DNA from: Paracoccaceae bacterium
GTDB taxonomy: Bacteria > Pseudomonadota > Alphaproteobacteria > Rhodobacterales > Rhodobacteraceae
Assembly: GCA_002402045.2 (NCBI GenBank)
Contig: NVUX02000074.1
Span: 124,001 to 188,000 of the forward strand
Length of the DNA stretch: 64,000 nt
Direction of reading: 5' to 3'
Shown: positions 28,564 through 37,682 of the stretch, piece after piece
Position numbering within the stretch: the stretch's first letter is position 1
Layout: each line of letters opens with the position of its first letter
Program-made: the position numbers and the translations under genes
The notes under the pieces: model-generated
Databases searched by the model: none
What the model saw: the letters and a program-made list of their open reading frames with translations, nothing else
What the model was told of the DNA's origin: nothing

Positions 28564-29751
28564 ATGTTTTTGAGTGAAGACCAAAGGGCGATACAGGCCG
28601 CGGCGCTAAAACTGGCTACCAGCGTAATTGCGCCGCGGGCGGCAGAGGTGGACCGGACGGAGGCCTATCCGTGGGATAACGTGAAAGCGCTTGCAGAGGC
28701 TGGCTTTATGGGAATGACGATTCCCAAGGCGCATGGCGGGCTCGGGCTGAGCTATTTTGATGTGGTCTTGGTGGTGGAGGCGATTGCGCGGGTGTGCGGC
28801 GTGACGGCGCGCATAGTTGTTGAGGGCAATATGGGGGCTATTGGCGCGATTTGCGCTTATGGCACAGAGGCACAGATTTCGCGCGTGGCCCCGCTGATTT
28901 TGGCCGGTGACAAACCCGCGATTTGCATTACCGAGCCAGAGAGTGGCTCGGCGGCAACCAGCATGACAACGACAGCGGTGAAAACAGGTGATAAGTATGT
29001 GATCAACGGGCTTAAGCATTGGATTACGGGGGGCGGGGTTTCAAAAACCCACCTGATTTTTGCTCAGGTTGAGGAAAATGGAGAGCGGCTGGGCATTGGC
29101 GGGTTTATCGCGGTGCGCGGCGAGGATGAGGGCCTGATAATTGGCGCGCGCGAGCCCGCCATGGGGCTGCGCGGCATTCCCGAAACCGAGGTGATTTTTG
29201 AGGATCTGGTGGTGGATGCCAGCATGGCGCTTATCCCACCCGGCGGTGTGAAACGCGGCTTTGCGGGCCTGATGAACGCCTATAATGGCCAGCGCGTGGG
29301 GGCTGGCACAGTGGCGCTGGGCATTGCGCAGGGGGCTTATGAGCAGGCGCTTTCCTTTGTGAAAACCCGCGAGCAATTCGGGCGGCCAATTGCCGAGTTT
29401 CAAGGACTGCAATGGATGCTGGCCGATATGAACGTGGCGCTGGAAAGCGCGCGGGCGATGATTTGGCGGGCGGCGCACAGTGCAGAGCATACGGCCAGCG
29501 GCTTTCCTGATCCGCTGATGGCGGCACAGGCCAAGCTGATCGCCTCGGAAAACGCCGTGAAAGTTACCAATGATGCGCTGCAAATGCACGGCGCGGCGGG
29601 GTATTCGCGCAACCTACCGCTGGAGCGGATGGTGCGGGATGCGCGGATGTTTACCATCGGGGGCGGCACAGCCCAGATGTTGAAAAACCTCGTGGCCAGC
29701 AAAGTGCTGGAGATGAAATTACCGCAAACACGCGGCGGATATCTGAAATGA
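28564..29751 (+). CDS. Acyl-CoA dehydrogenase
   Basis: CITEPESGSAATSMTTTAV, KHWITGGGVS, MHGAAGYSRNLPLERMVRDARMFTIGGGTAQMLKN. Confidence 0.93.
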   Translation: MFLSEDQRAIQAAALKLATSVIAPRAAEVDRTEAYPWDNVKALAEAGFMGMTIPKAHGGLGLSYFDVVLVVEAIARVCGVTARIVVEGNMGAIGAICAYGTEAQISRVAPLILAGDKPAICITEPESGSAATSMTTTAVKTGDKYVINGLKHWITGGGVSKTHLIFAQVEENGERLGIGGFIAVRGEDEGLIIGAREPAMGLRGIPETEVIFEDLVVDASMALIPPGGVKRGFAGLMNAYNGQRVGAGTVALGIAQGAYEQALSFVKTREQFGRPIAEFQGLQWMLADMNVALESARAMIWRAAHSAEHTASGFPDPLMAAQAKLIASENAVKVTNDALQMHGAAGYSRNLPLERMVRDARMFTIGGGTAQMLKNLVASKVLEMKLPQTRGGYLK

Positions 29752-31343
29752 CAACGGCAGCGCAGATAATTGCGGCCAAGCTGCACGAGGCGGGTTGCCG
29801 CCATGCTTTTGGCATGCCGGGCGGCGAGGTTTTGCTGCTGATGCAGGCGATGCATGAGGCTGGCATTGAGTTCACCCTTTGCAAGCACGAGAATAATGCT
29901 GGCTATTTGGCTGAGGGCAGTTACCACGCCACCGGTGTGCCGGGCATTTTGCTCACGACTATCGGGCCGGGGCTGGCAAATGGGCTGAATTCGGTGGCGA
30001 ATGCCTATCAGGAGCAGGTGCCGCTGATCGTGCTTTCGGGCTGTATTGGCCGCGGCGAGGCCGAGAGTTTTACCCATCAAGTGATTGACCAAAGCGCGCT
30101 TATGGCCCCGATCACTAAGGCGCAATTTCAGGTGGCGAAAGGCTCGGCGCAGCAGGTTATTGAGAAGGCGCTGATGATCGCGCGGGCAGACCCGCCGGGG
30201 CCGGTGCATGTGGATGTGCCACATGATATTGCGGGGAGTGAGGTGGCGGTGATCGCGCGGGCGCTGCTGGCGCCATTGCCGGCGGCGTGGCCTGAGGGGG
30301 CTTCGCTTGAGGCCGCGCGGAAAATGCTCTCGAGCGCTAAAAATCCGATAATTCTGGCGGGGCTGGGGGCGGTGCACCATGGTGCAGGCGCTGACATTCT
30401 TGCGGTGGCCGAGGCTGGCGAGATTCCGGTTTTGACCACCTATAAGGCCAAGGGACTTATTGACGAAAATCATCCGCTGTGCCTTGGTGGGCATGGGCTT
30501 TCGCCGCTGTCTGATACGGTTGTGCTGCCGCTATTGCGGGCGTCTGACTGCATAATACTGGCGGGCTATGACCCGATTGAAATGCGAAATGGCTGGATTG
30601 AGCCGTGGGACGCGGGCAAGGCTATCGAGATTTTGCACGCTGATATTCAGCACGGGATGCACGGCGCGGCGGTGCGCTTTGTGGGGGATGTTAGCTTGGG
30701 TGTGGCGGCTTTGCTGCCAGCTGTGACCACAAAATCTGGCGGCGCGCCGAAAGTACGGGCCAAATTGGCAGAGATGTTTGCCCCGCGTGAAAATTGGGGG
30801 CCGCATCAGGTGTTTGATACGGTGCTGGCGGCTTTGCCCGAGGGTGGTATTGCCACGGCTGATAGTGGGGCGCACCGGATATTGCTCAGCCAGATGTGGC
30901 GCTGCAAAACTCCGCAAACCCTGCTGCAATCTACCTGTTTTTGCACCATGGGCATCGCGCTGCCGCTGGCCATGGGCTATGCCAAGGCTGCTGGGCCTGA
31001 CGGGCCAAAGGTGGTGGCATTTGTTGGGGATGCGGGCTTTGAAATGGTCATTGGGGAGCTAGCAACAGCGCGCGACATGGGCATTAACCTCACCGTAGTC
31101 GTACTGGTCGATGAGGCGCTAAGTTTAATAGACCTCAAGCAATCACGATCAAACCTGCCACAATTGGGGGTTAACTTTGGCGCAACTAACATTGTTGCGG
31201 TTGCGAAGGCTTATGGCGGCCATTCTGAGTGGGTAAATGATAAGAAAGAGTTGATTGGTGCGACAAATCGTGCGTTTAATAACGAAGGGTTTACCGTGCT
31301 CGCTTGCAAGATTGAGAAATCTGAATATGCAGGCGCGTTTTAA
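29748..31343 (+). CDS. Thiamine pyrophosphate-dependent enzyme (acetolactate synthase-like family), substrate unknown
   Basis: N-terminal Glu motif LCKHENNAGYLAEG; C-terminal GDAGFEMVIGELATARDMGINLTVVVLVDEALSLIDLKQ; overlaps upstream gene by 4 nt. Confidence 0.9.
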   Translation: MTTAAQIIAAKLHEAGCRHAFGMPGGEVLLLMQAMHEAGIEFTLCKHENNAGYLAEGSYHATGVPGILLTTIGPGLANGLNSVANAYQEQVPLIVLSGCIGRGEAESFTHQVIDQSALMAPITKAQFQVAKGSAQQVIEKALMIARADPPGPVHVDVPHDIAGSEVAVIARALLAPLPAAWPEGASLEAARKMLSSAKNPIILAGLGAVHHGAGADILAVAEAGEIPVLTTYKAKGLIDENHPLCLGGHGLSPLSDTVVLPLLRASDCIILAGYDPIEMRNGWIEPWDAGKAIEILHADIQHGMHGAAVRFVGDVSLGVAALLPAVTTKSGGAPKVRAKLAEMFAPRENWGPHQVFDTVLAALPEGGIATADSGAHRILLSQMWRCKTPQTLLQSTCFCTMGIALPLAMGYAKAAGPDGPKVVAFVGDAGFEMVIGELATARDMGINLTVVVLVDEALSLIDLKQSRSNLPQLGVNFGATNIVAVAKAYGGHSEWVNDKKELIGATNRAFNNEGFTVLACKIEKSEYAGAF

Positions 31344-31443
31344 GCCCAAGAGCTTTGGGGCGGGTGTTAAGCCATCGCATGTGCTCCAATGTCGGAATTC
31401 CGGCCCCATTTAGATGGCATATAAAACTATCCCGGAGGATAAC

Positions 31444-32412
31444 ATGAATTTCAAATCATTAGCGATTGCGATGACCGTAGCCGGCACCCTGACTGGTGCG
31501 GCTTCAGCTCAAGAGCAAAGCTTTATTTCGATCGGCACCGGCGGCGTAACCGGCGTTTATTACCCAGCTGGCGGCGCGATCTGCCGTTTGGTTAACAAAA
31601 ATCGCCACGAAACCGGCATTCGCTGCTCGGTTGAGTCCACTGGCGGCTCTATTTACAACATCAACACGCTGCGCGCTGGCGAGCTTGAGTTTGGCGTTGC
31701 GCAATCTGATTGGCAGTTCCACGCTTATAACGGCACGTCTAAATTCGAAGACCAAGGCCCGTTTGAAGACCTGCGCGCCGTGTTCTCGCTACACCCTGAG
31801 CCGGTAACCATTTTGGCCCGTCGCGATAGCGGCATTGCAAACATCACCGACATTCCGGGCAAGCGCTTCAACATCGGCAATGCTGGCTCCGGCACGCAAG
31901 GCACATGGGAAGTGATTGAGGGCATCATGGGCTGGGAACGCTCAGACCTCGCGTTGGCTTCTGAAATGAAATCAGCCGAGACTGCTGGCGCACTTTGCGA
32001 CAACAAAATCGACGGTTACTTCTGGCTGGTTGGCCACCCTTCAGGCCTGACGCAAGAAACCATTGCTTCATGTGATGCGGTCATCGTACCTGCGGTTTCT
32101 CCTGAAATCACTGCACTGGTTGAGAGCACGCCTTACTACCGTATCGCGTCTATTCCGGGCGGCATGTATCCGGGCAACCCTGATGACATCCAGACCTTTG
32201 GTGTGGGCGCAACGGTTGTAACTTCGGCAAGCGTTTCTGACGAAGCTGTTTACCAAGTGGCTATGGCCGTGCTTGGCAACCTTGATGATTTCCGCAAGCT
32301 GCACCCTGCATTTGCAAATCTGGTAGCTGAAGAAATGATTTCGGACAGCCTTTCGGCACCTCTGCACCCTGGTGCAATTCGTGCCTACCAAGAACTAGGC
32401 TTGATGGATTAA
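31444..32412 (+). CDS. TAXI-family TRAP transporter solute-binding protein
   Basis: Signal peptide; SIGTGGVTGVYYPAGGAICRLVN; GELEFGVAQSDWQFHAYNG. Start 31444 preferred. Confidence 0.93.
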   Translation: MNFKSLAIAMTVAGTLTGAASAQEQSFISIGTGGVTGVYYPAGGAICRLVNKNRHETGIRCSVESTGGSIYNINTLRAGELEFGVAQSDWQFHAYNGTSKFEDQGPFEDLRAVFSLHPEPVTILARRDSGIANITDIPGKRFNIGNAGSGTQGTWEVIEGIMGWERSDLALASEMKSAETAGALCDNKIDGYFWLVGHPSGLTQETIASCDAVIVPAVSPEITALVESTPYYRIASIPGGMYPGNPDDIQTFGVGATVVTSASVSDEAVYQVAMAVLGNLDDFRKLHPAFANLVAEEMISDSLSAPLHPGAIRAYQELGLMD

Positions 32413-32430
32413 TCCACGCTTAACACTATC

Positions 32431-32454
32431 GGTGGGGGCTTTGCGGCCCCCACC
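32431..32454 (+). terminator. Intercistronic hairpin between TAXI SBP and permease
   Basis: GGTGGGGGC-TTTGCG-GCCCCCACC (9-bp perfect stem); no U-tract, so an mRNA-stabilising stem or attenuator is possible. Confidence 0.65.
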
Positions 32455-32506
32455 AACCCAAAGAAAATAAGGGCTTAAGCCCAGTTTCACAGCAAGGGAA
32501 AAACTG

Positions 32507-35128
32507 ATGAGTGATCAAACCAACGCAGAGTCTGCGCCCAAGGTAGATGTGGCGTCTTTTGCCGATCTTGATGTAGGCGCGCGTAATCCCGATAATTGGC
32601 AAGGTAAAATGCTGGCTGGTATCGCGCTGGCTTGGGCGGTTTTCCAAATATACACCGCCTCGATCCTGCCGTTTTACCTAAGTGAAATGACTGGCATCCG
32701 GCAGTTTGTGATCAACTCTGATAAAGAGCGCGCCATCCACTTGGCGTTTGCGCTGTTTCTGGCCTGTACGGCCTTCCCGCTGTTCAAGAAATCTCCGCGC
32801 AACCGAATCCCTTGGTATGATTGGCTCCTCGGCTTTGCCGGTGTTGCCGTGACGATGTATCTGGTGTTTAACCAGTCGGCCATTTCGCTGCGCTCTGGCC
32901 TGCCAACCACAATGGACCTTATTGTATCCGCCACCGGGCTAGTTATCGTTTTGGTCGCCACCTACCGCGCCCTCGGCCTGCCGATGGTTATTGTGGCCAC
33001 GTTTTTCCTTATCTACGTATTTTTCGGAGACCAGCAATTCATACCGGATGCTATCCAATGGAAAGGCGCCAGCTTTAATAAAGCGATGTGGCACTTCTGG
33101 ATGCAAACCGAAGGGGTGTTTGGGCAAGCGCTCGGGGTTTCGGCCTCTATGGTGTTCCTGTTTGTGCTTTTCGGCTCTTTGCTGGAAAAAGCTGGGGCGG
33201 GCAATTACTTTATTCAGGTTGCATTTGCGCTTATGGGTCACCTTAAGGGCGGGCCAGCTAAGGCGGCTGTTGTGGCCTCTGCCGCAACCGGTCTTATTTC
33301 CGGCTCTTCCATTGCCAACACGGTTACTACCGGTACATTCACCATTCCGCTGATGAAGCGGGTGGGCTTTTCGGCTGAAAAAGCTGGCGCGATTGAGGTG
33401 GCATCGTCTACCAACGGCCAGCTTACGCCCCCTGTTATGGGGGCGGCCGCATTCCTGATGATCGAGTATGTGGGCATTCCCTATATGGATGTGATCAGAC
33501 ACGCCTTCCTTCCGGCGATTATCAGCTATATTGCGCTGATCTATATTGTGCACCTTGAGGCCTGTAAAATGGGCCTAGAGGGCCTGCCGCGCCCCGGCGC
33601 ACCTAAAACCCGTTCGCAACGTTTAATGGGCTATGCCTTTGGTTTCCTTGTGTTCACGGCGCTGTCGATGGGCATTTATTATGGCCTTGGCTGGCTGAAG
33701 CCGATGTTTGGCGATTACACCATGTATGGCATGATGGTGGTCTTTTTGATCGCCTATCTGGTGCTGATCTATTGGGCCTCGAAATACCCTGATCTGGTGA
33801 TTGATGATCCGGATTCACCGTTGGTAAAACTGCCTGAAATTGGCCCTGTGGCCAAGACCGGCTATTACTATGCGCTGCCAGTTGTGGTGCTTATTTGGTG
33901 CCTGATGATAGAGCGGTTTTCGCCGGGGCTTTCCGCCTTTTGGGCCACAATCGCGATGCTGTTCGTTTCCCTTACGCAGCACGCGCTCAAAGCGATGTTT
34001 CGTGGCGGTAAAGACTTTATGGCCGGTATCGCCATTGGGTGGGGCCAGCTTATTGACGGCATGATCGCGGGGTCGCGCAACATGATCGGCATTGCGGTGG
34101 CCACCGGTACGGCGGGTATTATCGTTGGCACGGTTGGCCTAACGGGTGCGCACCTGATTATCGGTGAGTTCATCGAGTATATCTCGGGCGGGTCGCTGAT
34201 TCTCATGCTGATTTATGTGGCGATCTTCTCGCTGGTGCTCGGCATGGGGCTGCCAACTACAGCAACCTATATCGTGATCGTATCGCTCATGGCGCCGGTG
34301 ATTATTACTGTTGGTGCGCAATCGGGCCTAATTGTGCCACTGATCGCGGTGCACATGTTTGTGTTTTACTTCGGGATTTTGGCGGATGATACCCCGCCTG
34401 TGGGGCTTGCGGCCTTTGCCGCGGCGGCCATTTCTGGCGGAGACCCGATCAAAACCGGCCTCATCGGCTTTAGTTATGATATACGGACGGCAATCCTGCC
34501 ATTCCTGTTCATCTTTAACACCGAGCTGTTGTTGATAGACGTAACCCCCGCCAAAGCGGTGTTTGTGTTTCTTGTGGCGGTCGTTGCCATGATGCTGTTT
34601 GCGGCGGCCACTCAAAACTGGTGGCTCACCAAGAGCCGAATGTGGGAAAATTTCGCACTACTACTAATTGCGTTCACGCTGTTTAACCCCGGTTATTGGT
34701 TGGATAGGGTGGAAGCGCCTTACGTGGAAACAAACCCTGCGCAAATTGCGCAACTGGCCACAGAGGCGGATGATGACGGTGTGCTGCGCATTGTGGTGCA
34801 GGGGGAAAACTTCCGAACCGGAAAAATAACCACCACAACGGTGGAGCTGCCTTTGGGCGCCAAAGATTTTGGCGATGGCACCGCGCGGCTAAATAACTTC
34901 GCGGGTATTGCCTTTGCTGAAAATGATGGCACTTGGATTGTAGACAACATTGTGTTTGGCAAGGTTGCTCAAGACAAGGGTGTTGATCTTGATTGGGAAG
35001 TGCTGAAAGTAGAAGTGCCAGCCGAGCGGATATGGAAAGAAGTATTTTACATTCCGGCGCTATTGTTATTGGCATTCATTTGGTTCCAGCAAAAAGGCCG
35101 GATTCGTAAACAAGAAGAAATGGCCTAG
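32507..35128 (+). CDS. Fused TRAP transporter permease (4TM/12TM) with C-terminal DUF3394-like domain
   Basis: 873 aa, many TM helices; GLISGSSIANTVTTGTFTIPLMKRVGFSAEKAGAIEVASSTNGQLTPPVMGAAAF; AYHMFVFYFGILADDTPPVGLA-like region. Confidence 0.92.
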   Translation: MSDQTNAESAPKVDVASFADLDVGARNPDNWQGKMLAGIALAWAVFQIYTASILPFYLSEMTGIRQFVINSDKERAIHLAFALFLACTAFPLFKKSPRNRIPWYDWLLGFAGVAVTMYLVFNQSAISLRSGLPTTMDLIVSATGLVIVLVATYRALGLPMVIVATFFLIYVFFGDQQFIPDAIQWKGASFNKAMWHFWMQTEGVFGQALGVSASMVFLFVLFGSLLEKAGAGNYFIQVAFALMGHLKGGPAKAAVVASAATGLISGSSIANTVTTGTFTIPLMKRVGFSAEKAGAIEVASSTNGQLTPPVMGAAAFLMIEYVGIPYMDVIRHAFLPAIISYIALIYIVHLEACKMGLEGLPRPGAPKTRSQRLMGYAFGFLVFTALSMGIYYGLGWLKPMFGDYTMYGMMVVFLIAYLVLIYWASKYPDLVIDDPDSPLVKLPEIGPVAKTGYYYALPVVVLIWCLMIERFSPGLSAFWATIAMLFVSLTQHALKAMFRGGKDFMAGIAIGWGQLIDGMIAGSRNMIGIAVATGTAGIIVGTVGLTGAHLIIGEFIEYISGGSLILMLIYVAIFSLVLGMGLPTTATYIVIVSLMAPVIITVGAQSGLIVPLIAVHMFVFYFGILADDTPPVGLAAFAAAAISGGDPIKTGLIGFSYDIRTAILPFLFIFNTELLLIDVTPAKAVFVFLVAVVAMMLFAAATQNWWLTKSRMWENFALLLIAFTLFNPGYWLDRVEAPYVETNPAQIAQLATEADDDGVLRIVVQGENFRTGKITTTTVELPLGAKDFGDGTARLNNFAGIAFAENDGTWIVDNIVFGKVAQDKGVDLDWEVLKVEVPAERIWKEVFYIPALLLLAFIWFQQKGRIRKQEEMA

Positions 35129-35139
35129 GAGGGCAGAGC

Positions 35140-35568
35140 ATGTATAAAAAGATTTTTGTTCCGATTGATGTAAACCAGGAAAGCTCTTGGAGGGGCGCTT
35201 TGCCAACCGCGATTGAGTTTGCCAAAAAGGACGGGGCCAAGCTGTATCTTTTTACCGTGGTGCCAGATTTTGGCATGGCAATGGTGGGCTCGTTTTTCCC
35301 GAAAGACTACGCCGAAAAGGCGATGGTGCATGCCGAGCATGAGCTGAAGGCTGTGGCGCGGAATAATGTGCCAAGCGATATTGATTGCACATGCTATGTG
35401 CGCCACGGCACGATCTATAAGCGGATTATTAAATCCGCTAACGAGCTTGGGGCCGACCTGATTGTGCTGACCTCGCACCGGCCTGAAACCAAAGATTATT
35501 TGCTTGGGCCAAACGCGGCGCGGGTGGTGCGGCATGCCTCGCAATCGGTATTTGTGATCCGCGAGTAA
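35140..35568 (+). CDS. Universal stress protein family protein (TRAP-associated)
   Basis: MYKKIFVPIDVNQESSWRGALPTAIEFAKKDGAKLYLFTVVP; LGPNAARVVRHASQSVFVIRE. Confidence 0.9.
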   Translation: MYKKIFVPIDVNQESSWRGALPTAIEFAKKDGAKLYLFTVVPDFGMAMVGSFFPKDYAEKAMVHAEHELKAVARNNVPSDIDCTCYVRHGTIYKRIIKSANELGADLIVLTSHRPETKDYLLGPNAARVVRHASQSVFVIRE

Positions 35569-35571
35569 GCT

Positions 35572-36330
35572 ATGAAGCCAATGGTGATCGCTGCGCCAAA
35601 CGGGGCGCGGCGGGGTAAGGCCGACCATGTGAACTTGCCGGTGCGTATTGAAGAAATTGCAGCGGAAGCGGCACTTTGCCAAAAAGCAGGTGCTGCGGTG
35701 CTGCACCTGCATGTGCGCGATACCAACGGCGCGCATAGTCTGGATGCCGGGCTTTATCGCGCGGCGACAATGGCGATAGACGAAGCTGCGCCGGGGATGC
35801 TGGTGCAGATCACCTCCGAGGCGGCTGGGGTTTTTGATTTACCTGCGCAAATTGCCTGCGTTGAGGCCGTGCGGCCCAAGGCCGTAAGCGTTGCGTGGCG
35901 GGAATTTTCGCCCGAGGAAAACGCCGAGGCGCGGCGGTTTTATGCTTGGGCTTTGGGCGAGGGCATTCATGTGCAGCATATTTTGTACTCAATCGAGGAT
36001 ATCGCGAGGTTTAAGGCCTTTGGGCTTAAGGACCAAAGCGTGCTTTTGGTGCTGGGGAAATATGCCGGGGTAGAGGCGCGAACTGATGAGCTTCCCGCGT
36101 ATCTGGATGCGCTTGGCGATGTGCATGACTGGTGTGTGTGTGCTTTTGGCAAGGCTGAACATGCGGTGGTGAGCGCTGCGATTGCCGCCGGTGGCCATGC
36201 GCGGGTTGGCTTTGAAAATAACCTTTGGCGGCGGGATGGCACGCTGGCAGCGGGCACGCACGCGCTGGTGGCGCAGATTGAAAATGATGTTATGAGCGCG
36301 GATGAAGTGCGCGCATACTGGAGAATTTAG
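35572..36330 (+). CDS. BKACE-family (beta-keto acid cleavage enzyme, DUF849) protein
   Basis: GAAVLHLHVRDTNGAHSLDAG (Zn-binding HxH) and GGHARVGFENNLW motif. Confidence 0.88.
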   Translation: MKPMVIAAPNGARRGKADHVNLPVRIEEIAAEAALCQKAGAAVLHLHVRDTNGAHSLDAGLYRAATMAIDEAAPGMLVQITSEAAGVFDLPAQIACVEAVRPKAVSVAWREFSPEENAEARRFYAWALGEGIHVQHILYSIEDIARFKAFGLKDQSVLLVLGKYAGVEARTDELPAYLDALGDVHDWCVCAFGKAEHAVVSAAIAAGGHARVGFENNLWRRDGTLAAGTHALVAQIENDVMSADEVRAYWRI

Positions 36331-37659
36331 ATGGCAAATCATGTATTTCATCGCGCACCCGCCTTGATGCCGGAAGCGGCTTCGGGCGATGGTTGTTACT
36401 TAATAGATAGCACCGGCAAGCGCTATTTTGATGCCGGTGGGGCGGCGGTTTCCTGCCTTGGGCATAGTGATACCCATGTGACAAACGCGATTAAAGCACA
36501 GCTGGATGCGGTGGCTTTTGCCCATTCGGGGTTTTTTACCAGCGCCCCCGCTGAGGCTTTGGCCGATAAGCTGATAGAGCACGCGCCGGAGGGGATTGAG
36601 CGGGTTTATCTTGTGTCGGGTGGGTCGGAAGCGGTGGAAGCCGCAATTAAGCTGGCGCGGCAGTATTTTGTGGAAAAAGGCGAGCCTGAGCGCGGGCATG
36701 TGATCGCGCGTAAGCAAAGCTATCATGGCAATACACTGGGTGCGTTGAGCGCGGGTGGAAACGAGTGGCGGCGTGAGCAATTTGCGCCGCTTTTGCTGAA
36801 CATGACCCACATTAGCCCGTGCTATGAGTATCGCCTGCGCGGCGAGGCGGAAAGTGCCGAGGCCTATGGTCTGCGAGCGGCGGATGAGCTGGAAACAGAG
36901 ATTTTGCGCGTTGGAGCTGGGCGCGTGATGGCATTTGTAGCTGAGCCGGTGGTGGGGGCTACTTTGGGCGCGGTGCCCGCCGCGGTGGGGTATTTTGCGC
37001 GTATTCGAGAGATTTGCGACTGCTACGGCGTGCTGCTAATTCTTGACGAGGTTATGTGTGGCATGGGCCGCACCGGTACGCTTTTTGCCTGTGAGCAAGA
37101 GGGTGTGCGGCCTGATATTTTGACTATCGCTAAAGGGCTGGGAGCGGGGTATCAGCCTATCGGCGCGATGCTGTGCTCGGGCGAGATTTACCGAACCATT
37201 ACCGAAGGCAGCGGGTTTTTTCAGCATGGGCACACCTATATGGGCCACCCCGTGGCGGCGGCTTGCGGGCTGGCGGTGCTGGAGCGGATTGTGGATGATG
37301 GGCTGCTTGCGCGGGTGCGCGCCCTTGGTGAATATATGGAAAAGGCGCTGGTTTCGGCGCTGGCGCAGCACCCCAATGTGGGTGATATCCGCGGGCGTGG
37401 GCTTTTTTTGGGCGTGGAACTTGTGGCGGACCGTGCCTGCAAGGCGACCTTTGATCCAGCGCTAAAAATTGCCCCCAAAATTAAGAAAGCCGCGCTTGAG
37501 CGGGGATTGATGTGCTACCCGATGCAGGGCACGATTGATGGGCGGCATGGCGACCACGTGTTGCTCGCGCCGCCATTTATCATGAGCGAGGCCCAAGTGG
37601 ACGAGATGGTCGATATGCTGAAAGCCTCCATTTTGGACGTTTTGGCTGAAGCGCAGTGA
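36331..37659 (+). CDS. Class III aminotransferase
   Basis: GGSEAVEAAIKLARQY, SYHGNTLGALSAGG, LILDEVMCGMGRTGTLFACEQEGVRPDILTIAKGLGAGYQPIGAML (PLP Lys). Confidence 0.93.
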   Translation: MANHVFHRAPALMPEAASGDGCYLIDSTGKRYFDAGGAAVSCLGHSDTHVTNAIKAQLDAVAFAHSGFFTSAPAEALADKLIEHAPEGIERVYLVSGGSEAVEAAIKLARQYFVEKGEPERGHVIARKQSYHGNTLGALSAGGNEWRREQFAPLLLNMTHISPCYEYRLRGEAESAEAYGLRAADELETEILRVGAGRVMAFVAEPVVGATLGAVPAAVGYFARIREICDCYGVLLILDEVMCGMGRTGTLFACEQEGVRPDILTIAKGLGAGYQPIGAMLCSGEIYRTITEGSGFFQHGHTYMGHPVAAACGLAVLERIVDDGLLARVRALGEYMEKALVSALAQHPNVGDIRGRGLFLGVELVADRACKATFDPALKIAPKIKKAALERGLMCYPMQGTIDGRHGDHVLLAPPFIMSEAQVDEMVDMLKASILDVLAEAQ

Positions 37660-37682
37660 AGCTTCACAGCTCTTGAAGTAAG

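Noticed and set aside
27370-28584. 404-aa minus-strand ORF opposite the CaiB gene
   Set aside because: His/Arg-rich, no recognisable motif, fully covered by a clear CaiB/BaiF coding frame.
29400-30494. 364-aa minus-strand ORF spanning the ACAD/TPP-enzyme junction
   Set aside because: No family signature; both sense genes are well supported.
30998-31150. Atypical GDAGF...VDE motif in the first TPP enzyme as sign of a dead enzyme
   Set aside because: GDA in place of GDG and Asp at the second metal-ligand position both occur in active members of this superfamily; catalytic Glu is intact.
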